This document shows positions 1 through 9,599 of a DNA stretch of 64,000 nt, in pieces. The stretch's first letter is position 1. The number at the start of each line of letters is the position of its first letter. Origin of the DNA: Acidobacteriaceae bacterium (GTDB taxonomy: Bacteria > Acidobacteriota > Terriglobia > Terriglobales > Acidobacteriaceae); NCBI GenBank assembly GCA_025462735.1, contig JAOAPC010000020.1, positions 62,001 to 126,000 of the forward strand, in the 5' to 3' direction. Made by a program: the position numbers and the translations under genes. The notes under the pieces were generated by a model, which was not told the DNA's origin, searched no databases, and saw only the letters and a program-made list of their open reading frames with translations.

Positions 1-63
1 TGATCGCGCCTCAGGCGTTTTTCTCCCATACTTTCTCCATGAACCGGAACTCGGAGGGTTTTG

Positions 64-3000
64 ATGGTTAATCGCAATGGGGTTGGGCCAGCTTTTGCGC
101 GGGCACGCGGCCTGGTTTTGCTGGCTCTCTTGATCCTCGGTGCCGTTCTGCTGTTCAAGTACGACGTCTCAGCGCCACATTCCTCGCTTTTGCGGCCTTC
201 GTCTTCCGCCCGGCTTCAGGCTTCGCTTGCTCGGCTTCCTATGAGTTTTGAGCCCAACCAGGGCCAGACCGATACCCGAGTGAAGTTCATGGCCCGCGGA
301 AACGGATATGGCCTGTATCTAATGTCGTCGGAGGCGGTGCTAACTCTTCCGCAACGTTCGCCAACTGGTTTGCAACAAGCCGCGGTGGAAATGCAGCTTG
401 CCGGTGCGAACCAGCAGTCGGAGATGGTTGGTACCGAACAGCTCGCCGGGCATAGCAACTATTTCATCGGGAATGATTCTTCGCGCTGGCTTCGGAATAT
501 CCCTCAATTCGGACGCGTTCAGTACCGCGGGGTTTATCCCGGCATCAATCTTTCTTTTTACGGAAACCAAAACCGGCTGGAGTATGACTTCGAAGTTTCT
601 CCGGGCAGCGACGCACAACAGATCGAGCTGAATTTCAAAGGCGCTACGAATGTTTCCGTCGTCGGTAATGGGGATCTCGTGCTTGGGCTAGAAGGCCGTG
701 AACTACGCTTTCAATCTCCGCATATTTATCAGAAGTCGTCCGCTGGAGTGCAGACCGTAGCGGGTTCGTTCGTGCTGCGCGGCAAGAACAGCGCCGGCTT
801 CGAAGTCGGTCCTTATGACCGCAGCCGGACGCTTGTGATCGATCCAGTGCTCGCGTTTTCCAGTTATCTGGGCGGGACGGGCAACGAGAGCTGCACAGCG
901 ATCACTGGCGCAACCGCCGGATTTGTTCCGCATTGCCCGGCAATTACCGTTGACTCCGGCGGCAGAATTTATGTGGCTGGAGCAACCACGTCGACCGGGA
1001 CCTTCAGCGGAGTTACCCCAAACATAACTAACACCACGGGGGGAACTCAAAACGTTTTCATTTCGCGCATCAGCCTAAGTAGCTCAGCAGGCGTCACGAC
1101 TTCGAGCCTGGATTACGTGACCTACCTCGGTGGCTCAACTGGGGCGACTCCGGTAGTCCAGTATCCCACCGGCATTGGGGTGGACAGTGGATTCAATGTG
1201 TACGTTGCCGGAACCACGAATGCGTCCAATTACCCGACGACCCCATCGGCTTACCAAACCGTGACGGCTTCACTCGGGAATAATCATGCTTTCGTTTCTA
1301 AAATTGACCCGACGGGATCGTTCAACCTCTATTCAACCTATCTTTCGGGTGGCGGAGTGGATACGGCTTCTAACATGGCGCTCGACAGTCAGGGCCGCGT
1401 GTACGTCATTGGAACCACGACATCCTCCAATTTACAAACGACGATAGGTGCCCTCCAGTCGGCTCCCAATGCGACCAACCAATTTTTCTTCGGCAAGATC
1501 AATCCCGCGCTGAATACGGTAAACAGCCTGCAGTACTTGACCTATATCGGAGGCGGCACTCCCGCGAACGGCGTTGTGGTCGGCGGCGCGGTGGCTGTGG
1601 ACGCTAGCTTTAATGTTTATTTGGCCGGTGGAACAAACTTTACCGACATGGGAACTCCCCCCAATCCGTGGATTGTGAACCCGTACCAAGCCGGAGCCCA
1701 GGGTAATCTCGACGTCTGGGCTGCCAAGCTAAACGCGCCTTCCGCGAATATCCAGCAATACACGCTGGCATACGGAACGTACTTCGGAGGAAGCGGCAAT
1801 GATGTTGCCTATGGCGTAGCCAGTGACGGCACCGATACTTACATCACCGGCTCGACCACTTCGACTAACATCACGGTGCCAACCACAACATTGCCTTTCC
1901 AGACGGCGAATGGTCTTGGTGCAAGCGACGCCTTCGTCGCGAAATTCGGAGTTCCCGCCGTTTCTGGCACTACGCAAGGAACGGTGCCGCTCGACTATTT
2001 CAGTTATCTCGGCGGAACAGCGCAAGATGTCGGTCTGGGAATTGCCGCCGATACACTAGGGAATGCCTACGTCACCGGGCTCACGGCTGGCAGCTTTCAC
2101 ATAACGCCGGATGCGTTTCAGGGCAACTATGGCGGAGGAGCTTTCGATGCTTTTGTTGCACGTCTGAATACTACTGGCACAACGACGACGACGAACACTA
2201 GCACATCGAGTTATCTGGGCGGATCAGGGACAGATATCGGCACCAGCATAGCCCTGGACTCGTCGCTTAACACATATATCGCTGGCGAAACTTCGGGAAC
2301 CTTCCCGACAAAGTTTCCTCTATCGGGTGGAGGGGCCCTTCTCGGTGCGACGGATGCCTTCGTTGCTCAACTTGGGCCGAACACTTCGCAACTCACCATG
2401 CCAAAGCCAACCTCGGTGGATGCGCTTCCGGCTTGTAATGCGGCCAATCCAACCGTAAGCCCGTCGCCGGTAGGAGTCGGGAGCCCGGTCACGTTTACCT
2501 ATTACATCTACAACCAGGGAGATCCTGTTTCGAACGTCGTATTTATTGATTCGCTCGGCCTTAATTCTGGATCTACTTCTGCCAGCAGCAGCCAAGGGAC
2601 CTGCGGCAGCGCAGTCACGACTGGAACGCTGACTTGCATTCTGGGCACGGTGAATAGCTCGACTACTACCACGACGCCAACCACTTGTGCCACCAGTACC
2701 AAGAGCGTGAACTTTGCCGCCAAGGTGACGGTCACGGTTAATGCGCCCACTACGGTTCTGCAGGGGCAGGGTTCGGTCGGCAACACGGCCGTGCTCAGCT
2801 TTCCTGGAGGCATTACGCCGTCCGTGGGTGGCACGGCCACGGTGAACGATTACTCCGTGACAGCAAGCCTTGCAAGCTCGAGCAACTCCATTCCTTCCGG
2901 AGGTCAGGTCAATTACTCGGTTACTGTGACTCCAACTGGATCTGGATCTGTGATTGGCTTCCCAGAGTCGGTGTCGCTCTCCTGCGGGGTAGGGTTGCCG

Positions 3001-3387
3001 GCGGGGTCACAATGTCTGTTCGCTCCGCCTCTGGGTGCAAGTATTCCGACAATGAGCAATGGCCCTCAAAGCCGGACACTGGCCGTCACGACAACTGCAA
3101 GGGTCACAACTACCGCCAACTTGTTTCGGCGTGGAGCTGCGTATGCCATCTGGCTACCCATTCTGGGCGTGGGCTTGATGGGCGCGGGCGTTTCGCGCAA
3201 GCGGCGAATGCTGTTGGGAACTTTCTTTGCCCTAGTGCTGGGGATGGCCTTGTTGCAGGCTGGGTGCAGCTCAAAGTCGACCACAACCACAACCACCGGC
3301 ACACCGGCAGGAACTTATACGGTGACGGTGAATGCCACATCCGGCTCGGCGACCAGAACCACGACAGTCCAGTTCACAGTGCAATAG
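64..3387 (+). CDS. SBBP-repeat (beta-propeller) surface protein
   Basis: Large exported protein of unknown function. A short N-terminal hydrophobic segment is followed by a conserved region starting near 'SFEPNQGQTD', as in acidobacterial SBBP proteins. From about residue 260 to 770 there are many repeats of the type YLGG(S/T)..D..G, the SBBP beta-propeller signature, each with a 'VYV.G.T' strand. A domain resembling DUF11/Ig-like folds follows at about 800-1000. The C-terminus is odd: a hydrophobic helix, an RKRR cluster, a second hydrophobic helix ending in a lipobox-like LLQAGC, then a Thr-rich tail. ATG 64 is preferred over TTG 61 because GGAGGG at 53-58 lies 5 nt upstream. Surface adhesion or matrix role is only inferred. 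Confidence 0.85.
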   Translation: MVNRNGVGPAFARARGLVLLALLILGAVLLFKYDVSAPHSSLLRPSSSARLQASLARLPMSFEPNQGQTDTRVKFMARGNGYGLYLMSSEAVLTLPQRSPTGLQQAAVEMQLAGANQQSEMVGTEQLAGHSNYFIGNDSSRWLRNIPQFGRVQYRGVYPGINLSFYGNQNRLEYDFEVSPGSDAQQIELNFKGATNVSVVGNGDLVLGLEGRELRFQSPHIYQKSSAGVQTVAGSFVLRGKNSAGFEVGPYDRSRTLVIDPVLAFSSYLGGTGNESCTAITGATAGFVPHCPAITVDSGGRIYVAGATTSTGTFSGVTPNITNTTGGTQNVFISRISLSSSAGVTTSSLDYVTYLGGSTGATPVVQYPTGIGVDSGFNVYVAGTTNASNYPTTPSAYQTVTASLGNNHAFVSKIDPTGSFNLYSTYLSGGGVDTASNMALDSQGRVYVIGTTTSSNLQTTIGALQSAPNATNQFFFGKINPALNTVNSLQYLTYIGGGTPANGVVVGGAVAVDASFNVYLAGGTNFTDMGTPPNPWIVNPYQAGAQGNLDVWAAKLNAPSANIQQYTLAYGTYFGGSGNDVAYGVASDGTDTYITGSTTSTNITVPTTTLPFQTANGLGASDAFVAKFGVPAVSGTTQGTVPLDYFSYLGGTAQDVGLGIAADTLGNAYVTGLTAGSFHITPDAFQGNYGGGAFDAFVARLNTTGTTTTTNTSTSSYLGGSGTDIGTSIALDSSLNTYIAGETSGTFPTKFPLSGGGALLGATDAFVAQLGPNTSQLTMPKPTSVDALPACNAANPTVSPSPVGVGSPVTFTYYIYNQGDPVSNVVFIDSLGLNSGSTSASSSQGTCGSAVTTGTLTCILGTVNSSTTTTTPTTCATSTKSVNFAAKVTVTVNAPTTVLQGQGSVGNTAVLSFPGGITPSVGGTATVNDYSVTASLASSSNSIPSGGQVNYSVTVTPTGSGSVIGFPESVSLSCGVGLPAGSQCLFAPPLGASIPTMSNGPQSRTLAVTTTARVTTTANLFRRGAAYAIWLPILGVGLMGAGVSRKRRMLLGTFFALVLGMALLQAGCSSKSTTTTTTGTPAGTYTVTVNATSGSATRTTTVQFTVQ

Positions 3388-3478
3388 GGAAAAATTTTCG
3401 AAGCTCAGGCACGGGATAAGTTGAGAATTCATCCAATCATATTTGCTTGTCCCATTTTTGACCGGCTGTAACCCGCGA

Positions 3479-5506
3479 TTATTTAGACGTCTTCAAAACC
3501 GCTGTGCTGCGCTCGTCGCTGGCGATGATCCTGTAAAACTTCTTCAGCTCATCGGCTTTACTAACCGGGACGCTCAAGTCTTTCACCTCGAAGGTACGCG
3601 TATATCCGATAACGTTGCCCTTAACCTCTGTTTTTGAGTGGTAGCTGGCGAATCCGAAATCAGCATCCACGGGCGGAGGCAAATCATCTACTTCGTAACC
3701 GGGGGGCAACGTAATCTGAAACGTGTCCGTGTCCTGTACTGGTCCCTCAAACTCAATTGGGAACTGCCGCGGCTCGGTGGTTTCCATGATGCCTTCGGAC
3801 TTTACCCCGATCACTCGTGGGCGTACCAGGAGCAAGTCACCGGCGTTCTTCGCATAATTAAGGGCTTCAAACGAATAATTGAATCCGAAAGGCTGATCGG
3901 TATGCTGCAGGTTGACAATGGAGGCTTTTGTAATCCGAAAACTCGAAAGCGAACCCGCCAGAAGAGTCTCGATCGGTTTTATTCTGTCGGCACTGTTAGT
4001 GGTATGTAGCAGTCGCGAACGTTCGGACCAGGCCCTATCGCCCATGCGCATCTCGCTGATGTTACCCGTCAATTTTCCAGTCGCGTCCAGAGTCAGATTC
4101 CCGGTACGGCGGATTGTATTCATTGCCACAGGTAACCTGGGCAATTCCACCAGCTCGCCACCATTCGGGGTGACCAGCAGCCCGTAATTTTCTTGTAAAT
4201 ACCCCCCAATTTGACCGAACGGGGTTAGTTCGTTGGTTGGATCGAAAAACAGCAGTTTGCCCAGTTTCGTGTGGTCTACCGTTGCTACCAGCGAGGAATC
4301 CGATAATCCAGCCGGTAGTTTGATCGCAGTAATCTCATGGTCAAAGCCTCTATAAGCGGGCGTCTCTGATGTAATCGCGCCCCTCTGCGTGTAGATCGCT
4401 ACTCGAAAGGACTCAATCCCGATCTCATGCAACATTGAGCGGAACAGGTTCGTCTTATCCTTGCAGTCGCCATAACGGTGGTCGAAAATGTCGGACGCCG
4501 TATGAGGTTGCCATCCCCCGATGCCTAGCTGAATCGATACATAGCGGATATTGTGTTGCACGAAGTCGGCCAGCGCTTTCATCTTCTCCACAGAGGTAGA
4601 AGCCGAAGCTGTCAATTCGGCAACCTTCTGCTTGATTCCTTCCGATGCGTTCAGGCGACCCGCCTCTAGATTCCAATACCAGGTCCCCCTCTGCTGCCAA
4701 TTGCTGAACACCCTATCTCGCATGCCATCAGCCGGGAAGAATGAAATAATCATCTGTCCGCAAATTCCTCGTACAGGCGGCATGCCCTGTTCCTCGCGGA
4801 TTCCTTTTACATCGGTAACCGTCCATGCCCATCCGTTTCCGGACTTAAGAGGCTGAATCTCCGTATGGTTCAACCAATATGCTTTATATTCCCAACCAGG
4901 AGGAAGCTGAAGGGAGTAATGGCTCTCCCGAGTCGGGCTTTGCTCTTGGAATAGCCACTCGTCTTCAAGAACCAAAGGCTGCTCTTCGACTTCATATTCG
5001 TAACCGACGATATTGCCAACTTCAGCAGCGGGGATCTGAATAACCTTAACTCTCAGGTCTGAGATCAATTCGCTGCCATCAACCATGGGAAGAGAGATCT
5101 CCAATGCTTCCTTGTCTTTCACTTCATAATCCTTGCCTAGCACCGGAATGGACCAGCCATGCAAGCCATTGATCTTCTGGCCCGGAGATCTAAAGGGGAT
5201 CCTAACAATCCCGTACTCGCGCCCGTCCGGCCGGAGAATCTTGTAGGCACGCCGCTCCACAGTCTTGATCTTGTCTGCCGATTGGACAACTACATTTGTC
5301 TCCGAGAACAGGAGCACAGCGTCGGTCTTCTCATCATGGGCTGGTAGCGGCGCGTTTACGACAGCATGCATCCACTGCGGCGCGTCACCCGCGGTTGCGA
5401 AGGGCGAGAGTCCCAATATTATTGAGCATCCGAGCAAAGTTCCCGCTACGATTCTGCTAATTGCTCGCTCTTGCCCCAATTGGTTGCAATACAACTTGTT
5501 CTTCAT
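3479..5506 (-). CDS. DUF3857 / transglutaminase-like periplasmic protein
   Basis: Exported protein of 675 aa with an N-terminal signal segment ending near 'PFATAG'. An N-terminal DUF3857 domain covers about residues 60-230, a transglutaminase-like core follows at about 290-430, and a DUF3858-like beta domain is at the C-terminus. The papain-like triad is visible as Cys348 (motif RYGDCKDKTNL), His390 (FDHEI) and Asp422 (FFDPTNE), so it may be catalytically competent. The substrate is unknown; in other phyla such genes are often linked to surface polysaccharide or peptide handling. It begins 9 bp after the end of a second, paralogous DUF3857 gene, so the two probably form one transcript. Confidence 0.85.
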   Translation of the reverse strand: MKNKLYCNQLGQERAISRIVAGTLLGCSIILGLSPFATAGDAPQWMHAVVNAPLPAHDEKTDAVLLFSETNVVVQSADKIKTVERRAYKILRPDGREYGIVRIPFRSPGQKINGLHGWSIPVLGKDYEVKDKEALEISLPMVDGSELISDLRVKVIQIPAAEVGNIVGYEYEVEEQPLVLEDEWLFQEQSPTRESHYSLQLPPGWEYKAYWLNHTEIQPLKSGNGWAWTVTDVKGIREEQGMPPVRGICGQMIISFFPADGMRDRVFSNWQQRGTWYWNLEAGRLNASEGIKQKVAELTASASTSVEKMKALADFVQHNIRYVSIQLGIGGWQPHTASDIFDHRYGDCKDKTNLFRSMLHEIGIESFRVAIYTQRGAITSETPAYRGFDHEITAIKLPAGLSDSSLVATVDHTKLGKLLFFDPTNELTPFGQIGGYLQENYGLLVTPNGGELVELPRLPVAMNTIRRTGNLTLDATGKLTGNISEMRMGDRAWSERSRLLHTTNSADRIKPIETLLAGSLSSFRITKASIVNLQHTDQPFGFNYSFEALNYAKNAGDLLLVRPRVIGVKSEGIMETTEPRQFPIEFEGPVQDTDTFQITLPPGYEVDDLPPPVDADFGFASYHSKTEVKGNVIGYTRTFEVKDLSVPVSKADELKKFYRIIASDERSTAVLKTSK

Positions 5507-5515
5507 CGCCGGTCC

Positions 5516-7445
5516 TCACCAACTGAAAGAAGTTCCGTAGTGCGGGATATATTTGGAATCGAGCAACGTAAGATCAACGCTCAATTGCCGGTTCAAATGC
5601 ACCGTACTCTTGTCGCTCTCTGCCTTTAGTACATACCGGACAACTTTCGAGTCTTTGTCTAGTGCGGCAGGAAGGCTGCTCACTTGCCATCCGAGAGGTA
5701 AGCTGATGCTTACATCGTCTACTTTTTCGGATGGAAACTGAAAATAAATCGGGTGGACTCGCTGCTCATGTTCGAAGACATTCTTTTCGGTTGCGCTGAA
5801 GATTCCTACCGGTAGTAGAGCCCTCCGTCCTGCACCCGACACCCAGCCGGGAATTTTCAGCTTATATTCGGCAGTCAAGGACGGCGCAGAGCTGCTCCAC
5901 TCTGGTTTGTTCGTCAGCCCCACTTCGATCGCCGCCGGTACGTACTCCTTGGCCTCATCTTCAAGAAACTTCTTGCGATCGGCTTCATCTTCGTTGCGCT
6001 CTTGCAGTCTTCGTTGCATGGCTTCGAGGCCGGTAAATGTGACGGCGAGCGTGCCCTCAAGATCGCCGGTCTCAGAGAGTGTTAATTTTGCGGTGCGGGC
6101 AATTTGTGAGGCGGAGCTTTCAGGCACTGGAGTGCGAATCCAAGTGCCGCCATCCTTGTCCAGACGCAGCCCCTGGACCCCTGTCTCTGACCACATCAAC
6201 ATTCCGAAGGGAGTGAAGGGCGCGCCCGGATCGCAAAAGATATCCTTGCCGTTCAATTTGATGAGGGCGACATTTTGAATTAAGCTTGTGCGGATCCATC
6301 AGATTTGGGTTGAAGAAATATTTGCTGCGTTCCGACACTCTCACCTCGGACGCGTCAAATCCCGCAGCCCGAGCCAGGCCCAAAAACAGCCGCGTGATGT
6401 CGACGCCGTCCCCATACCCTCTTTTCCAGAGATCCTCGACATTCTCCGGTTCCTTCTCCTTCTCGCGCTTTTGTTCCTGTTCGGTCTTTCGTACTTCGAA
6501 TGAGGTATTACGAAGTTGCTGCACCCGTGCATAGATTTTTTGCAGTTTCAATTCAGGCGCATCGCCAGGTGAGACAATCTGCGCAACCGCTGCCTCCATT
6601 GCCTTTCGTTTGCCTACAAAACCTTCCACCGCACCGTTGAATTTCTTGCCGCGGTTCTTCCAGAATTGGGCTGCATCTTTTTCCGCTAAGTCTTCGGAAT
6701 AAGTGAAATCTACTCGCGACTTCAGCTCGTCCTCAGGAGGCATATAGTCTTCCGTCTGGAAAGCAGGGATGTTGTTCGCTTCCAGCCGGATTATGTGATC
6801 GGGACCTTCTTTGGGAGGTTCTGTCCCGACCGGCAATCGCTCCCAGCTCCAGCGAACGTGGATCGGGCTGTAATCACTGGTATATGGTTTTAGAGAGAAC
6901 TTTGCGTGTTTTGTGAACATCTCGTCGCTGAGGATCCAGTGCGAGTCGTAAACAAAATTTTCACTTAAATCGAGCGTGTAGTAATACTCGATGACGCAGC
7001 CCACTTCAACATTTGGGAGAGTAAATGTCTTGGCCATATATTTCAGGCCCTTGGCTTTGGCGATCGACTTATTAAAAGCCTTTCCTTCGAAATTTATGAT
7101 CGATCCATCGGGGCGCACCGTCCGGGCGTGGACGTTGACAATGTTGTTCCCATTCTCTTTGAAGAACGGAATTTCTATATCCGCGTACTTGCGGCCTTCT
7201 TCTTTCAGTATCTTGATGCGGTAATAGTCGTTCTCATGCCCAGTGTAGCCGCGATCATCACGCTCCACCTCGCGGTGCAAAATAATGGCGGGAGCTCCGG
7301 GAGCGAGCGTCTCCGCCGACATTTTGAGCTCGTCGGGGGAAACCGGCTGAAATCCTACAGCTCTCACCGGGGCCGGGTGCAAAACGATAAGCACGGTGAG
7401 TAGGGCGAAACAAGGAAGCGGAGTGCGCAATCGGCGAAAAACCAC
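5516..7445 (-). pseudogene. DUF3857 protein, frameshifted, degenerate transglutaminase domain
   Basis: Paralogue of the downstream DUF3857 gene, split in two frames. The first part reads from a signal peptide through the DUF3857 domain to 'NPNLMDPHKLNS', then leaves frame. The second part resumes with 'NVALIKLNGKDIFCDPG' in another frame. Dropping one A from an AAAA run (TTTT at 6273-6276 on the plus strand) gives a continuous protein of about 640 aa. The active-site position reads RGYGDGVDI, where the paralogue has RYGDCKDK, so the catalytic Cys is absent. GTG 7445 is the best start: GGAGG at 7452-7456 lies 6 nt upstream and gives a clean signal peptide; ATG 7481 has no such site. A sequencing error is a real alternative to a broken gene. 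Confidence 0.75.
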
Positions 7446-7624
7446 GGCAAACCTCCGAGGAATCCGTTGCTGGCCACACATCCAGCTACTTACGCGGGGA
7501 AGGAGACGAAGATAGTACGGAGTTGGCTGCTCGTCAATAGGTGGGACGCATTATAAGGTGTCGAAGTCGATATACCGGTTTTGATAAATGCCTTCGGGCG
7601 GACGTTAAGTTCGCTACACCAGTC

Positions 7625-8689
7625 TTAGTCAGCAGCCACCTGGCTCTTGGCCGGCTCAGGTGGGCGGCGAGCGCGATTGGGGGGCAGGCCGGCGTCGCGG
7701 ATTTTGTACAGCAGTGCCCGGTAGCTAATATTCAGCGTCTTGGCCGCTTGCTTGCGGTTCCAATGGTGATTGTGCAGCACCTTGAGGATGATCTTGCGCT
7801 CCAGCGCTCGCGTGGCCTGGCGGGTGAGCTTTTTCAGCGAAATGGGGCCGTCGAAATTAATGTCCGAGGCGATCAAATCGTTCTCGCGTGGCTGCAAGTC
7901 GTTGCTGATGACATCTTCGCTGCCCAGAATTACATACCGCTTCACTAGGTTTTCGAGCTCACGGATGTTTCCTGGCCAGTGGTACCTCTGCAATATCTCC
8001 TTCAATTCCGGAGAAAGCGGCCGTGCCTTGCAGTTGTACTTGCGGTTGTAATACTCGAGGAAGTAGCTCACCAGGCCCTCTATATCGCCCCGGCGCTCGC
8101 GAAGAGGAGGCATAAACAGATTTACGACGTTAATTCGATAATAGAGATCCTGGCGGAAGTTGCCGTTCTCAATTTCATCTTCGAGCTTGCGGTTGGTGGC
8201 GCAAACGACTCTTACTTCCACTTTCTTGTCTGCTTGGGCGCCGATTCGGCAGAACTGACCATCCTGCAAAAGTTGCAAGAGCTTCGATTGCAGAGACATG
8301 TCTAGCTCAGAGATTTCATCAAGAAAAAGTGTGCCGCGGTGGGCCATCTCCACACGGCCGGGCTTGGAGCCGTACGCCCCGGTGAAGGCGCCGCGCTCAT
8401 ACCCGAAGAGTTCGCTTTCCAGCAAGGTGCCGGGAATCGCGGGACAGTTCACTTTTACAAATGGTCCAGACCGCCACGGGGAACGGGAATGCACCAAGCG
8501 GGCAATGATGTCCTTGCCAGTGCCGCTTTCACCATGAATCAGAACCGGAACATTGGCCGAGGCCACTTTGTCGAGACGGGAGCGGAGGGCTTGCATGACC
8601 TCAGATTGGCCAAACACTACGGCCTCGGGAGGAATTTCGCCCAAAGCTTGCGCTAGTGAACTGACAGAATTTGTCATTGTGCTCGACAT
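7625..8689 (-). CDS. Sigma-54 activator without receiver domain (AAA+ and Fis-type HTH)
   Basis: Bacterial enhancer-binding protein that would remodel sigma-54 RNA polymerase. The AAA+ domain shows Walker A GESGTGKD, the sigma-54 contact loop GAFTGA, and Walker B LFLDEI. The C-terminus is a Fis-type HTH (WNRKQAAKTLNISYRALLYK). Only about 25 residues precede the AAA+ domain, so there is no receiver or sensory domain and it may be constitutively active or regulated by a partner. ATG 8689 is chosen because AGAGGTGG lies 8 nt upstream; an ATG 51 bases further out lacks this. Its HTH closely resembles that of the NtrC-type regulator at 10499, suggesting paralogues with overlapping targets. Confidence 0.88.
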   Translation of the reverse strand: MSSTMTNSVSSLAQALGEIPPEAVVFGQSEVMQALRSRLDKVASANVPVLIHGESGTGKDIIARLVHSRSPWRSGPFVKVNCPAIPGTLLESELFGYERGAFTGAYGSKPGRVEMAHRGTLFLDEISELDMSLQSKLLQLLQDGQFCRIGAQADKKVEVRVVCATNRKLEDEIENGNFRQDLYYRINVVNLFMPPLRERRGDIEGLVSYFLEYYNRKYNCKARPLSPELKEILQRYHWPGNIRELENLVKRYVILGSEDVISNDLQPRENDLIASDINFDGPISLKKLTRQATRALERKIILKVLHNHHWNRKQAAKTLNISYRALLYKIRDAGLPPNRARRPPEPAKSQVAAD

Positions 8690-8886
8690 ATACGTTGCCA
8701 CCTCTATTACCCACAATGAAGTGTGCACCCCATCCACCAAACCTTGAAGTAATTTGATCGAAGTTGGTAACTAAGGCGTAACTGGCTTAAATTTATGAGC
8801 TTACCTGAGAGGACCGCATAGGCGTTGCAGCGACAAGCCCAGAGCAAAAGCGGTCAGAACTACCCGTGGACGGTAGGAAAAACTTT
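8690..8886. other. Intergenic region upstream of the sigma-54 activator
   Basis: About 200 bases lie between the activator start and the end of the PilZ gene, both on the minus strand. I looked for a GG-N10-GC sigma-54 promoter and found none convincing. No hairpin terminator followed by a T run is visible either. Confidence 0.3.
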
Positions 8887-9348
8887 TCACACGGAAGAAG
8901 CAACTTTCCGTCTAGGTGAAGTTCTCAGGATTTCGGAAGGTAGAAGAGGTTGGACGAACTTGAGGCCGACGAGGTTGTAGCCATCGGCATGAGTTACACG
9001 AACGATTTTCGCGCGTAAATTGCGTGAATTCTTGCGGACCGGGGCTGAGGACGGTAAAGGAGCGCTAGGGATTTCCAACGAAACCTGCGCTACTGGCCGC
9101 AAAGCACCATGCATCGCTACCAATGCTCCACCGGCGGAAATATTCAGCGCGGTGGCAAACTCCAGGACGTCCTTGCCCTTGGGATCTCGGCTTCGGACAA
9201 ATAGGGGTATAGGCAGCGGCAGTCGCGTCCAGGCGCGGCGCTCAGTTTCCACTTTAGAACGATCCAAAAAGTGTACCCCTTTCGACCGGAATTGCCTGTC
9301 CTGTCGCACCTTGCGTGCCAAACAAACAGGAGTTGAGCCAATGGTCAC
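8887..9348 (-). CDS. PilZ domain protein
   Basis: Predicted cytoplasmic c-di-GMP effector of 153 aa. The PilZ signature is visible as 'ERRAWTRL' (the RxxxR arginine region) followed about 30 residues later by LNISAGGALVAM, matching the (D/N)xSxxG motif. The remaining residues form the expected beta barrel strands, including 'LVGLKFVQP'. There is no membrane segment or output domain. The start is GTG 9348 with a weak upstream GAGG; internal GTG codons nearer the domain are possible. Being divergent from the histidine kinase/NtrC pair suggests a shared regulatory context, but the target is not deducible. Confidence 0.8.
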   Translation of the reverse strand: MTIGSTPVCLARKVRQDRQFRSKGVHFLDRSKVETERRAWTRLPLPIPLFVRSRDPKGKDVLEFATALNISAGGALVAMHGALRPVAQVSLEIPSAPLPSSAPVRKNSRNLRAKIVRVTHADGYNLVGLKFVQPLLPSEILRTSPRRKVASSV

Positions 9349-9599
9349 GGTTGCGCGGCCTCGTATTTCCGCGATTTCCCTGTAGAACAGGCTCTTTTGC
9401 CGTGCGTTGCAGGCTCGTTACCCATTTTGAATGGGCATGCCCCGCTTTTTTTCGAGGTAGATTTTGGAAAGACTTTACCGAAACTGGCTAATCTTTTGCA
9501 TTTTTCGTTGACACTCAGCCGCTTTGTACCCTAGCATTCTTAATACGGCGATCAGTCTCCGCCAGCTTGGTTGCCTGCCCTCCCTCACGTGATTACTCC
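9349..9599. promoter_or_regulatory. Divergent intergenic region between PilZ gene and histidine kinase
   Basis: This 250-base region must hold the promoters of the two divergent units. A small GC-rich palindrome, GGGCATGCCC near 9431, is followed by a T run, but its loop is too short for a confident terminator. No clear sigma-54 or sigma-70 hexamer pair could be assigned. Confidence 0.3.

Noticed and set aside
9425-9455. Terminator upstream of the histidine kinase
   Set aside because: GGGCATGCCC followed by T residues is a palindrome with almost no loop, and no plus-strand gene ends just before it.
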